Source of the DNA: Cliona cf. orientalis
Taxonomy: Eukaryota > Porifera > Demospongiae > Clionaida > Clionaidae
Direction: 5' to 3'
Assembly (NCBI GenBank): GCA_963930775.1
Contig: OZ005702.1
Span: 2,356,001-2,420,000, forward strand
DNA length: 64,000 nt
Part shown: positions 24,601 through 60,161 of the stretch, piece after piece
Layout: the number at the start of each line of letters is the position of its first letter
Position numbering within the stretch: the stretch's first letter is position 1
The notes under the pieces: model-generated
Seen by the model: only the letters and a program-made list of their open reading frames with translations
Database searches by the model: none
What the model was told of the DNA's origin: nothing
Made by a program: the position numbers and the translations under genes

Positions 24601-27230
24601 GTTAGGACTAGCTAAGGGTGTGCTGGATGAAGCTGCTCTATGGACTACATGTATGTCAACTAGTCCAAGAGCAACAGGGGTTCTCGAGCCCCTCTCCCCT
24701 CCCCCCCCCCCCCCCCCCCACCCGTTATGCCACTGAATATTATTATTATAGTATTGCTTCCTTAATAGGTGTAGTAATCTTTCATCTGAGGTTCCATCGT
24801 ATCACTGTTTCACTTTGGCACAATCTCTATTATTTTAATCAAAAGGTACAGCGTTCCCATAGTTTCAAACATAACAATTTCTGCATTCAAACACATGTAC
24901 ATGTACACATACATCATGTAGCTGTTTCATTCACTCACTCTGTTTTCTAAGCATTCCTGCAGGAAGGGGAGGTTCCCTCGCTTTGCTGCCTCATGAAGTG
25001 GATTGTCGATCGTCTCTGTACTACTCTCAACTGTTAGCATCACGTTGATTGAAAAAAAATGGAAAACAATACCATTATGATTACTGTTTGCTACACAAAT
25101 ATGGTCTTTTAAGTCAATAGCATATGAATTGTATCCTACGGATTAAGGTCTATAGCGTCTATGCTCCACAGACGGATACACGTAGATAAGCTACATTCAC
25201 TATCGATGTTTTTACAAACTAAGACGAGGAAAAGGGAGTTAAACTCACTATAATTGGACGGAATTAGTCCTTGTTTCCCACCGCATTTAGCCTTCCACCA
25301 ACCATCATCGTTCTGGAGGGAGAGAGAGTGAGTGTGAGAGAAAGAGGGAGGGAGAGAGAGGGAGGGAGGAGAGGGAGAGAAAGAGGGAGGGAAAGAGAGA
25401 TTACTTAAACCAGAATATTATGTAGTGGTATATTCTACAAAATCCCACCTTTTCCAGAATATAGAGCGTATCTCCTTCTTCAAATGAGAGTTCATCAGAC
25501 TGTAATATCAACAAAGAAATATAAGTACCAGTACACCATACACCTTCACTATAACATTTATTTGGATCTATGGCAAGACAGCCAAAAACTAATGGGACAG
25601 GATGGCAAATATTCTTTGGACAACAGACGCTATAGCCTACAGACTTGGCTCTTATCCACGCCTATATTATGCCATGTGTATTTATAGGTGTGCACACACA
25701 CAATGTACATATAAGGAAATGAAATAAATGATTATCAACTTTTCTACTATTCAGTATGTATACAAAACATGAATGCTATTGGAAATTGATTGACATTGGA
25801 AAGGAGCCAGGCACAAGCTAACCTGATCACAGCAACTACATGTACGTGTTACAGTAGCTACATGTGCTATACAGGTTGTTGATTTGACTCCACAGCAAAC
25901 CACATTAGCACAGTGTTTATCACCCTCACACCATATTTGGATGTTTTAATTATGTGCAATGTCATGTATATAATATGTGTATGAGAAACACGAGAGATGT
26001 CTATGACTGTAAATGTATGTGAAGCATCATTGATAAGAGTGTTTATTTTATAGATTGGGATATTTCAATTTTTACTACAATATACAATAGTATAATGTTA
26101 CACAAAAATGCTCAGCTTGCCCAATTTTTTAGGTGGCAAATAATCAATACTCCAACTACACATGCATTCTACATTATGCCTGTTTATAGCATATTAGTAT
26201 ACCGTATTTATTCGAATAGTAGCCGTGGCTACTATTAATTTCAACCTTGCTGGAGTGCGGCTACTAATCAAGGGCGGCTTTTATTGACGTTGACACGATA
26301 GACTCGTTTTTCATGACCGATTTTCGAATATTCGAGATAGATGATCGATTAATAAGCAGCAGAGCCAAGCCAAGGACCTTTTCTGCCATGTTTTTGCCTC
26401 GAGCTAACGACTGTTCATGGCTTGCGATTGTGGCCATGCCCAAATAATTGTGTTTGTACATGTGTGTGGCTACTATTTAAGGGCGGCTAACTTTCACAGA
26501 GCTCCATGTGCGGCTACTATTAATTTTGAGGGCAGCCACTAATCGGGGTGCGGCTTCTATTCGAATAAATACAGTACATTGGACATGTGATCAATTCAGA
26601 AATTAAGAGCTATTTTCCACAATTCAATATCAAATAATTCGAGGTGTCAAATTTTTACCACTTCACTAGAAAAGTACAATATTATACACTATGTATACCA
26701 TATGCACTACACTTGTGACTGACCCGCTGTGCTGCGTAGGGGTATATTGCCTTCACCACCTCAACATGACCTGTAGTGTAGACACATGTACCAAATTAAA
26801 GGTGCAAAGGTTAACAAATTGATTAATACCCATGATCAGCTGTAAAATTATCTGGCGGTCTATCGCTAGAATACCAAAAGTGATAGATCACTGCTGATAA
26901 ATATACAGTAGGTTCTAGCTGTGAAGCTTTCTATAATGGCCACTGAATCAGCATGGCAGTGTGGCTCAGCATAGAGGCAATCTACTCTGGCCATAATTTC
27001 TTGATTCTGCCAGGCTATGTAAAGTGTTAGTCAAATTATGATATGAAATCATTAATTTTGCCCAGAACATTCACCAAGTAGGAGCACCATATGGTAATCG
27101 TTTGCGTGAACGGCAAGGGCATCATAATAATTTTCACACACCTACACGTCAGCCACTACAGAGACAGTATTTCTAATTCCTTACCTGGCTTTCTGGGGAC
27201 GGGCTTTGGCGGAGGTGCTCTCCTTGACAT
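18647..27230 (-). CDS. OSTF1: Osteoclast-stimulating factor 1 orthologue (SH3 + ankyrin), nine exons
   Basis: Minus-strand exons in coding order: 27230-27185, 26770-26724, 25499-25449, 25312-25249, 25030-24939, 23506-23437, 22400-22272, 20517-20425, 18693-18647. All junctions keep phase, and the 639-nt CDS gives 212 aa, against 214 in human OSTF1. The N-terminus is Pro-rich ([16 protein letters not shown]). An SH3 domain follows ([20 protein letters not shown]...DDGWWKA...GLIPSNY, residues about 17-70), then ankyrin repeats ([56 protein letters not shown]) and an acidic C-terminus ending GEDGDSD. The family encodes cytosolic adaptor proteins; the SH3 binds Pro-rich partners. Its conservation suggests a normal housekeeping gene. 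It spans 8.6 kb because introns carry several MITEs. Confidence 0.93.
19637..20023. mobile_element. MITE with ~120-bp inverted repeats in OSTF1 intron 8
   Basis: Left arm acaagtgtaaaaacaattga through ctacgcttgctttt (about 19637-19765). The right arm is its near-perfect complement at about 19903-20023. The left arm has a 10-bp insertion. The interior is about 140 bp with no transposase. Partial relatives (tgccaaaaagtaca; agtagggatggc) lie at about 18490 and 18773. Confidence 0.8.
20341..20412. repeat. (CA)n microsatellite beside OSTF1 exon 8 donor
   Basis: A run of ca/cac repeats. On the coding (minus) strand it is a GT-rich tract starting about 12 nt after the 5' splice site of exon 8 (20425). 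Confidence 0.85.
22085..22252. mobile_element. Short C/G-rich inverted-repeat element
   Basis: Begins tttatttcagg and ends cctgaaataaa. Internal blocks (caagagggggcaaa, aaagggggcaacc) match, in reverse complement, the sequence at 48483-48638. Two copies in one window indicate a dispersed family. Confidence 0.65.
22730..22919. mobile_element. MITE, TACAGTGGGAAA family
   Basis: The left end tacagtgggaaacttt faces aaaatttcccgctataaggta on the right, with internal repeats of cacggagaaaacttt. It resembles the element at 36359-36560. Confidence 0.6.
24400..24735. mobile_element. hAT-like MITE (CAGGGGTATAGCC end)
   Basis: The left end caggggtatagccagga is roughly complementary to the right end cccgttatgccactg. 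The ends resemble the common animal hAT-MITE terminus CAGNGGCNTAGCC. It includes a run of about 20 C (about 24700). I could not confirm a target-site duplication. Confidence 0.45.
25318..25401. repeat. (GA)-rich microsatellite = CT tract at OSTF1 exon 4 acceptor
   Basis: GA/GGGA repeats on the plus strand. On the coding strand this is an uninterrupted CT-rich tract ending at the AG before exon 4 (25312), so it supplies the polypyrimidine tract. Confidence 0.85.
26200..26576. mobile_element. MITE with TATTTATTCGAATAG inverted ends
   Basis: Starts taccgtatttattcgaatag and ends ctattcgaataaatacagta. Subterminal gccgtggctactattaat and its degenerate complements recur inside. TA flanks are consistent with Tc1/mariner-type insertion. 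It lies in OSTF1 intron 2. Confidence 0.75.
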
Positions 27231-27835
27231 GTTTAATTCGATGGCACACAGCTACATGTAGAAGGAATACCTGGCCGGCCGGATCGTAAACCGGCTGGAA
27301 ATCAGATGGGCTCTCACGTGATCGAGGACTACGTGCATGGCGCCGGCGCATGGCGCGCGCGACGCCGGCCTGTATGCGCGCATGCGCAAATCTGCAGAGC
27401 TGTCCTTAAATTAATGAGCCATCAGGAAACTCCCAGGGACTATCCCCGGAAGTTTTATAAATAATATTAAAATATATGAAATGCTACTAGGCAGAGAACC
27501 AAATCTCACCTAAACGGCGAGTCGCCAATAAATATGTTTTCAGGCTAACTCATCTGAATGGTGAATCCATATAATAGGCTCTGATAATAAATACTACATA
27601 TACAGCTGAGCAGCAAAAGATCGTCAAATCGTCATTAAAATTGATACTCTCATTGACAAACAGTGCAGCTGCAGTCTAGTCAAGCTCCGCTACCACATCT
27701 CATAATAAATCAATGTAAGTTCATCACGTGCATGCGGCTCATATTAAAATTAATGATAATAGCCAATGCCCATTGTTTCTGTATCACCGTGTTTTAATAT
27801 ATTTCTTTACTCACTGTATCACTGTATTTATGTAG
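27231..27835. promoter_or_regulatory. Probable bidirectional promoter, OSTF1 (-) / Ig-Death receptor (+)
   Basis: The two start codons (27230 minus, 27836 plus) are only 605 bp apart in head-to-head orientation. The OSTF1-proximal half (about 27270-27400) is GC- and CpG-rich (gccggcgcatggcgcgcgcg) within an AT-rich window, like a CpG promoter. No TATA box is assignable. Bidirectional activity is inference from spacing and base composition. Confidence 0.55.
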
Positions 27836-30800
27836 ATGTTCAATAGAATTCTAAGTGGCTACGCTTTAATTGCTGCAACCTTTCTACTCAATCTTCCTTC
27901 TGTGAGACTCAGTGGCTGCCGTAGTATACTAGAATCACTGTGCCTAGGCCCGAGCTTGACAGTAAACAGTGTAAAAAGTAAGACTTAGTGTATTATAATC
28001 AGGAGTGCATTAATATTGTTATAGCTAATAGCTAATAATGCATCATAGTTCTCAGATGTGATTGCATTCTATAGATTATCTTGACAACCCTTTTGGTCCA
28101 TCGATATCCAATGAAAGTTTGGAAGTGAGATGTGAAGTTCAGGATAATGATCCTCCAGTTGGATGGTCACTCTCTCATGATGGAACAGAGGAAATTGAAA
28201 TAAATACTTCATTGGAGAAGTATACAGCAGTGAGTGAGAATACACTCCGCATAAATGGAGTGGATGCATCAGATGAAGGTATCTACCGCTGTGTATATGC
28301 AAATGGAAGGATTCGACGTTTATGCATTAAAGTGTACGGTAAGTCTGTCAATAATAATATTATTGATACAATTATTAATCCTTGATTACATAATATTATG
28401 CAGCCAGAGCAGTATTTGCTTCCTGCCCGAGCAGCTATGGTGGATGCAGTGAACCGGAGAACATATCAGTTATAGCAGGAGAGAACATCCAATTTAATGC
28501 CTCTATTGTTCATATGCTAGGAGGGAACTGTGGCTTTAAGCAATCTATCGGCACTGTGGAGCTAAAGAACTGTAGCAACACTGACTGTACGTCAATAACT
28601 GGGAATGATAGAATATCAGCAACCATGAGTCCAGATATAGAGAGACACTTTATACTCTCACGCTCCACCATAGAAGATTCTGGTGTCTATCAAGTCGTTG
28701 CGAGAGGAATAAATCCTCAGAATGGAGCACGATCTACTCCCATAACAAAGACATATCGGGTTACAGTACAAGGTGAGCACTAATGATCTTACATAATATT
28801 ATAGTATTCTGTAGATTTATGAAGATCTCAATTGATACTATAGAGCCAACCACAACAACTGTTGCTACTACTGAGGAGAAGGAAACCACAGTAGCTAATG
28901 GGACTTCCTTTTGGAAGGCCACAACAGATGGTAAGATCACTGTTTCTGTTCCTATCCCTAATTGGTTGGGGATCCCCCCCCCCCCCCCCCCCCCCCACCC
29001 CTACAAGGTAACAATGCATGAGTCACAGTAAATAGTCATGAATATTATAGCAATATTACCATATCAGCTTAACTAGGCATGAATATCTATAAGTCAGCTC
29101 TGTCAGCTATTTATTTATTATTGTGTAGTTATCTGGTCATGTAGCAATTATTTACAGCCAACCTCCCCATAAGACCAATAATTAATGTAACCATGAAAGA
29201 TATATAGCTGCTATAATAGTATTGTCTGCACCAGATGAAACATGTTGGTTTAGCTACAATTAAACTTAATGAACTTAATTGGCCATTTGTGGCATGTCAG
29301 TTGTATAGAGATGTAGCCTCGTTCCCAGGCCACTCCCATGTTTTCAATGTTACACGTAGAAAAAGATTGGGGAGACTGGGGACGAGGCTTTAGAGATGAG
29401 TATGTATCTCAGAGAGTCCATCATGGGAGGTTCCACTGTAATAATTATTTCTCTTTGCAGCCTCACAATCTACAAATCCTACAACTACAGTCTATGATAC
29501 AAATGAAACTGCATTTCAGTGTAAGTAAGACGGTCGACTAAGGATACATTAGGTCTGATATGCTATAAGATGACACAGCTGCTATGCCTCGTTTCCAGAC
29601 TCCCCCTCTCCTTTTCTAAATTTTTACACACGTGCAAAAATTAGAGAAGGAGAGGGGAGTCTGGAAACAAGGCTATAACTAGAGCTCTATAGAGCACATA
29701 CCCCGCGCGCACATTGCACAATCTATAGATCTGCTTTTGTTGCTGCAGCCAAACGTGTGCCATTAGCATTATTGACTACCTTTACCAGTCCATAATATTC
29801 AATGTTATGCGCATGAGCAGACAACACAAGGCCTGTATGCACAATGCATTGAGTGGGTACTGTCAATAGGCGTGGTTATGAAGGCTAACAAAAAGGCACT
29901 ATTTGTGACGCTCGTGGACCGTATCCCTCGATTCAAAACACACTGAAGCCCATTTTTCGTCAAATTGGACTGATTCATTATGCTTACCGGTCGCTCAGGT
30001 GCCTAGACCTCGAGATATGGTGATTTTCTGCTAACGACAACAACAACAACAACGAAACAACCGATTACTTTACCCCTTGCGCATGCGCGCGGGGTAATGA
30101 TTCTCCAATCATTGTTCTGCACTCACTGAAAGTTTCGTGCCCCGCCTACTTCTGAAATGGGCATGGCGATCAGAGATCCTAATTAGATTAATAGCGCGAG
30201 GTTATGATGCAATCACATGTGCGTATAATATTATTATGCATGGGAGGAGTTGGGGGGGATTTGGGGATGGATTGCCAATGGTTAGCAGGGTTAGTCTCTA
30301 GGATTTGTCTATGAAAGGGAGAAAAAATTAATAATGATAATGATTGGCAGCAGCGACAACAGCAGTGGTATAGTGGTTGGGGTTCTTGCGTGTTGAACGG
30401 AATGTAGTAGGTTCAAATCTTACTTTATGCTTTTTCACTTGTTGAAATTTTTCTAAGTTCTCGTGGGATCTCTGTACATATTATAACGAGATCCATATCG
30501 CACAGCAACGCGGTCAAAATTGGCCGTTATATGTCTCACTTTGGAGCTCCATCATTTCAGGTAAGAAAATAGCCAGGCTTTCTAACGTTGGATTTCTTTA
30601 GAAGAAAGGCTGGGGTGCCTATGGCTCTTTGTACCTTTGAGTGGTGGCAGCTTGAAAAACTTGATGTCAAATTTTAACGTTTTACGTAAAATTACCCCTT
30701 TTCTCAGATCCTATCACATTTAATATGCATATCACAGTCTAACAGTGATCATCAGGAGGATTCTAGCCTCGTCCTCAGTCTCCCCGATCTTTTTCAACGC

Positions 30801-33800
30801 ACATGGGAGTCACGGTCTGGGGATGAAGCTAGGAGGATTCCATGCGAATGTGTCCATTTTAGCGATAAATTTATTCATGCAATGCCCTTTCAGTAAGTTC
30901 ATGCATCTGGCCAGGTTCTGGTCAAGCATGTTGGTGGGAATCAAATGCATTTGCGATTGCATTCATCATAAAAAAGAACAGCTAGCTGATTCCAGGAATG
31001 GAGCGATTGACGACCTTTACCAGAAAAGCGTGCGTTTTTCAAATTGAAATTAAAGTACAGTAGCTCCTGCTACATGATCCTTAATAGCCTTAACAAGTAG
31101 TATTTATTATTATAATAATAATTTTTTTGTGGCTGCATACATAGTAATAATACAAATTAACTCATAATATATTATATTATCATTATCATGCAGGTTCATC
31201 AGCTAAACCTATCCTATGTGCAATGCTTGCTGTAACTGTTACAGTGACTATCCTAGCTTTGGCTACCATCACATTGGTATTACTATGCAAACTAAAGATA
31301 TGCAAACTCAGGAAACTCAAGGGCTATACCCTCCAGCTCTCTAGGGATGATAATGGTGAAAATGAAAGAGGTAATAATATGATTTCTTGGGATCATTCAC
31401 CATGCTAAAATTTATTGCATCCCTTGGTGCATATGCACAGCACTGCATGCTCCCCTGCATGGGTATTATCCTTTGAGGAAGTGGTCAGTAAGTCATTTCA
31501 ATTCTTCATTGTACTAAGTAGGTTTCTCTCCACATGGAATATATTATGATAAAATGTTGTTATTATGCTTGTTATGAATCCAGTTGGTCAAGAAACACCT
31601 ACAAGCATTCAAATTGATGGTGAAGATATCACTGATGTTGCAGTAATGGCCTCAAGCTCATCTCCAAATTTAAATGAAAATGATTCAGCATATCACAGTG
31701 ATAACAGTGCACACACAGCACCACATCTTCATGGAAACCAGCAAGGTACATAATAATCCTAGCTCTATTATTGTGTAATTATTATTAGCTACGGGTTATT
31801 ATGAAGTAGACCAAGTTGGCCAGGGCCCAGGTTTCTGTGCACTTGGGGAGGAGCCCTGGGGGGAAGCTCCCTCTCCACCACCTCCCCCCCCCCCCCCCAA
31901 GCAACCCATTATTAATTTTTATCCCCTAAAAGTTTCGCTTGTGACACTGTCCCAGTATTAGGCCAGACCAATTTAATTTGTTGTTGCTCGGATATTGTGA
32001 GGTAAAAATTGGAGCGAGCGATCGAGAAAAAAAGAAAAAAAAAAGCAATCAATTGGGGTGTGGTTATAGACCACAATCTAATTAAGACAGATTAATGTGA
32101 CTATCTAGGACTAGGGAATCAAGATAGAATACAAAAACCACTCAACTGTACATAAGCTCCACCCAACTTAATTAATTTTTTTTTTCTTTTTTTCTTTTGT
32201 TTGCCCAAAAATTGGAGCGAACGAATCCGTGCAACAACTTATTTAATTGGTCTGGCCTTAGCTATATTATTAGGCCAGGCAAATTGAATTCGCAGTTTAT
32301 CGTCACCGCCCGCATGGATTTCAGATTTTCTCAAAAAGTTTCAGATTTCACTGGATTGTATACAGCAACTACATGGCGCTTTGGCCCCGCCCCTCGAGCG
32401 CTGCAATCGAAGGGCGTGGCCTCGACGATCACGAGTTCGAACCTAGCGTTTCTCGCACTCTTTTACTAGTTTGAAATCTGAATAATGACTGCCCGCCTGC
32501 ATGCAAAGTCGAATAGTCTGTGACGATAAACTGCGATTTTAGTTTGCCTCGCCTTATTATTATTGTCACATAAGAGTATAAGCCTTAAAATGCCATCTAC
32601 GCTTACTGTATGGCTGATAATTTTCGCAGGGTGCATGGTTAATTTGGCAGTCATGAAAATTTTCACCCATCCAAATTAATGCCTATTGTGATACATGGAC
32701 ATGGCCAAATGCTTGCGGAAGCGTGGGTGCTAGCAAGCAATAATGAGCTGATGGCATATTCGATACTTCTACCTCATGCCTACTGACTCTGATACTTACC
32801 TACTAGCACGCATCAAGCGCCATAGTACTCTTAGAGTATTACAATTGGCCCTGAATTTTGTTAGCCATATTATGTGACTGAAATTCTGAATCATCGATCT
32901 CTAACCTCGGCACCTTTAGTCTTGTTCCTGGTGCTTGGTCTTTACATAGACTAACATCATTTGTGGCATTACAAAAATTAATGTATCATAATAATGAAGT
33001 TATGAAGTGACATCGTTCTCAGTTGCAATCTGCATGAATAAAACGAAGATTAATTTCGGACAACTTAACTGTTCGGTAAAACTTGCCGACGTTTCGACTA
33101 GATGCTCTAGTCATCCTCAGGGCAAAAGTGAAGCTTAATCGAGATGGGGGCTACGAGCTACCAGGCTGTTGGATCGTGACGATGAAGAAACTAGGGGGTG
33201 GGGGCAAACGCGCTAGCGCTAATCGCGCCGGCGCTCCACCCTCTGCACCCGGCCGCATGGGCATGCGAGCGCAGTAGCCACGCCTATAAGAGCACCAGCT
33301 TTTCGCACCTCGCTTCACTTTTGCCCTGAGGATGACTAGAGCATCTAATCGAAACGTCGGCAAGTTTTACCGAACAGTTAAGTTGTCCGAAAAGAATCTT
33401 CGTTTTATTCAATAATGAAGTTAGTATCCACGCGAGGAATTATCTGATGCCACTACGCCAAGAGCTTAATTTTTTTTTTGTTTTTTTTTATCTCTCTTTT
33501 TGGTTTCCTTTAAATTTATAGTACTGCAACAAAACTTTGACAGCAGTGCTAGCTCATCTAGTGGTACCAGCACTCCTGCTCCAGAACAGCAGTCCAACGA
33601 TGATCAAGATATCTTAAGTGGTATACCAATCATCTATTTTTGTGAATGTAAGACTATTAAGTTTATAATTTTATCATAGAAAATTCTCCCGAGGATATTG
33701 ATGAGCTGTGTGGTCCTAGTGAGATCCAACGAGTTAAGAGAGGTAAGTAATTAGCTCATCAATCATGGCACTGCACATGCACAAGCTATTATTAGCAGGT

Positions 33801-34198
33801 ATACATGTGAGAGTTGTAGACCTTATAATAGTAAGTAACTCTTGGGTTACTATTCTGCAGAAGGATTAAAAAGACTGGATCTCAGCAGCAGACCAGCTCT
33901 TCCAGACCTGATGAACCATATTGCAGCCAAAACACCAACTAAATGGATGGCACTGGGAATTCAATTGGGCTTAGAGGCTGCTCAACTACAAGCATTGGAT
34001 CATCAGCATCGAGGGAAGAGTGATAGCATTTTTGCAGGCATCTTTGATCACTGGAGGAAAAGCTCAGGACTCAAGCCGTTTACATGGTTGACTATGATTG
34101 ATGCCCTTAAGTCTGAGTCAGTTGATGAAATGGTTTTAGCCAATCATTTGGAATCAATGTCCAGGACTTGTAGTGGCATCAATAACATGGATCCGTGA
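27836..34198 (+). CDS. Type I receptor with two Ig-like domains, TM and Death domain
   Basis: Ten exons: 27836-27977, 28075-28338, 28404-28772, 28844-28930, 29461-29520, 31194-31370, 31584-31745, 33522-33620, 33680-33742, 33861-34198. All nine introns are phase 1; the CDS is 1761 nt (586 aa). A signal peptide (about 1-26) is followed by Ig-like domain 1 (about 48-135; VRCEV...SDEGIYRC). Ig-like domain 2 (about 136-258) has DSGVYQV, with the usual second Cys replaced by Val. A Thr-rich stalk leads to a TM helix (about 314-338) and a basic KLKICKLRKLK stop-transfer. A Ser/Asp-rich tail ends in a Death-fold domain (about 480-575; KWMALGIQLGLEAAQLQAL). The design implies extracellular recognition coupled directly to Death-domain signalling. 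UNC5 also combines Ig and Death but has TSP and ZU5 modules, absent here. Partners unknown. Confidence 0.85.
29314..29390. repeat. Small hairpin repeat, TAGCCTCGTTCCC family (copy)
   Basis: tagcctcgttcccaggc...gggagactggggacgaggct forms an imperfect snap-back in intron 4 of the Ig-Death receptor gene. Confidence 0.6.
29583..29675. repeat. Small hairpin repeat, nearly perfect palindrome
   Basis: The arms gcctcgtttccagactcccc and ggggagtctggaaacaaggc flank a second inner pairing ctctccttttctaa/ttagagaaggagag. Same family as 29314. It sits in intron 5 of the Ig-Death gene. Confidence 0.75.
30363..30432 (+). mobile_element. tRNA-like sequence, probable SINE head
   Basis: gtggtatagtggttggggtt resembles a Pol III A-box region, and ggttcaaatcttact about 30 nt on resembles a B-box (GGTTCAAATCY). 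A short T-run follows. The acceptor stem pairs poorly, so this looks like a tRNA-derived SINE rather than a functional tRNA. It lies in intron 5 of the Ig-Death gene. Confidence 0.5.
30764..30832. repeat. Small hairpin repeat, TAGCCTCGTCCTC copy
   Basis: tagcctcgtcctcagtctcc faces gtctggggatgaagcta. It is another diverged copy of the family at 29314 and 29583. Confidence 0.55.
31958..32261. mobile_element. MITE with TTAGGCCAGACCAATT ends
   Basis: ttaggccagaccaatttaat on the left is mirrored by atttaattggtctggcctta on the right. An internal direct repeat aaaaattggagcga occurs near both ends. It lies in intron 7 of the Ig-Death gene. Confidence 0.7.
32268..32558. mobile_element. Second MITE directly abutting the previous one
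   Basis: taggccaggcaaattgaatt...gcagtttatcgtca is mirrored by tgacgataaactgc...agtttgcctcgcctta. The ends resemble those of the 31958 element, so two related elements lie back to back, only a few bp apart. Confidence 0.7.
33036..33410. mobile_element. MITE with ~95-bp near-perfect inverted repeats
   Basis: gaataaaacgaaga...ttgccgacgtttcgactaga...gggcaaaagtgaagc on the left, and its complement ending cttcgttttattc on the right. The loop is GC-rich (about 33180-33300). The arms yield mirror-image short ORFs on both strands, an artefact of the repeat. An aataatgaagtta direct repeat occurs at the right border and about 34 bp left of the left border. Confidence 0.8.
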
Positions 34199-35964
34199 TG
34201 GCTGGCAGCAACGACCGCAGGAATAAACCTGCTTTGTTATAGTATGCAGTAGACTAGTTTTATTGTACGTTCTGTCAACTTGTCATCAACCATTTCTTAA
34301 CCATTCTTCTTCCAGCTCCAATCATGCAAATCTTCAATGTTTCTTTTAATGTTATACACTCAATCTAGACAGATATACGCAATGTCATACATATGAAAGT
34401 CTAGTATAATGTGCAGATATTGATACCCATTGAAGCTATACCTCCCATACTGCAAACTAGCCTAGTACATGAGAGAAGCAAAACGTTGGCCAAGTTTTTC
34501 ATTGAGTTATTATATATTATAAAAGTTACATTGTCATTATACGTATACACGTGCACAATAATAATAATTATTATTATGCTCATGCATCAGCAGCTATGAA
34601 CTGATTATTCCTCTGACCCTGTCTATTCTAATTTCTCCTTCTTTAGATTCTTTAAACATCTCTGTCTTAAGTCATTATCCCATGTATCTTTTATATGCGA
34701 AAATTAATACTAGACTAAGTGAAAATAATTGTTTTAACTTTATACAGTATTTTAATATACAGAGCTTTGGGCATGATTTGATAGCTGCTAGTGTGCATGT
34801 GCTCTTTGAGGTTTAGCTATCACAGCTTCTTGGGCATGAAGTGTTGGAATTTTGACTCTCAGAGAGTTGGGGCTTCTGATGCCTTCTGTCACTTTGCACA
34901 CATCCAATAAAGAATTTTGGGGGGGGGGGGGGATGTGGGCGGTTGCGGCTCAACCTCCCTTCTTTCAAGGAGGGTGCTAGAGTATGTACCCCCCCCCCCT
35001 CAATGTTGCACATTAATTGCATGCTTGTGATCTGCAGATCAGCCCCGCCCTCGACGTTGTGCTTGAAAGGTTAAAGTTCAAACTTTCACGTGACTGGTTG
35101 ATGACATGATGTGGGTGTGTCCTTGTACTGTACAGAAAATTACCTTAAAAACCTGCTGACAAAGATGGCTGACCAATTTGACGATCTGCGCTGAAAAGAC
35201 ATAGCGTTGAAGTCCAAGATAAAGAAGAAATTACCGCATTCTACGCCATCACTCCATCAATCAATCACGTAAGGTTAGTAGTCTCTACTCGGGCTGCACG
35301 TGCCAGGTGATTGAAAATCTTGGCACGATCAGCTACTAAATATAGCGAGGGGTGCCAAGCTACTTATAGCTTCATGCAGTATGCTTCTTTAGCGAGAACT
35401 GGGTCAGTAATAATGCTAGCTCGGATGAGCTGTGATCCTTTGTATGTCACTGTTGAGAGCTGAATCCCTGAGACAATTGGTACATTCATGTGGTTGCCTA
35501 GCTGATTCACAGAGGCTGTCAAACAGATATGCTTGTTTGTTTTGTATGCCAGATGACTGACAGGAGCTTCTCTGTACCAGCATATGAAGTTTAATACCTA
35601 ATATTATCTATGAAGTAGCATGGGTTTCCCTGAAAGCTCTGCAAGCCTTTCATGAAACATAATAGAGAACATACTTTGTACTGTCTTTGTCAGCCCTACG
35701 CCCACCCCACCCTACCCCCTAGCCTACCCTCATCTCCAGACAACAGCACAACGTATTTGAAATCTGTTTGCAGGGGGGGGGGGGGGGGGGGGGGAGTACC
35801 GGTATTTGAAATGGCTGGGTGATGAGACTACATGTATATGTACCTTGAGGCACCCCGAGAGTGTAACTAAAGGGATGGTTTGTCTAATGGTGTTTATTTT
35901 ATTTATTCCCTTTCCTGTAGCCAGCCACCTTCACTGCTAGCCTGCTGTTCTAGAGTGAGGAAAG
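34199..35964 (+). other. Intergenic region and LRRK1 5' UTR / promoter
   Basis: AATAAA at 34222 is a possible poly(A) signal 24 nt after the receptor stop. No coding gene is seen. A probable noncoding first exon of LRRK1 ends with a good donor at 35273 (cgtaag, then gttagt) and joins the acceptor tttcctgtag at 35920. A 9-codon upstream ORF (ATG at 35165, in context aaagatgg) would lie in that leader. The 35775-35794 poly-G run is in this UTR intron. Transcript evidence is needed. Confidence 0.45.

Positions 35965-60161
<24,197 letters not shown>

Noticed and set aside
30363-30432. Functional tRNA gene
   Set aside because: A- and B-box-like segments are present but the acceptor stem does not pair well; more likely a SINE head.
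33083-33363. Mirror ORFs starting with the same peptide on both strands
   Set aside because: Caused by the 95-bp inverted arms of a MITE, not by genes.
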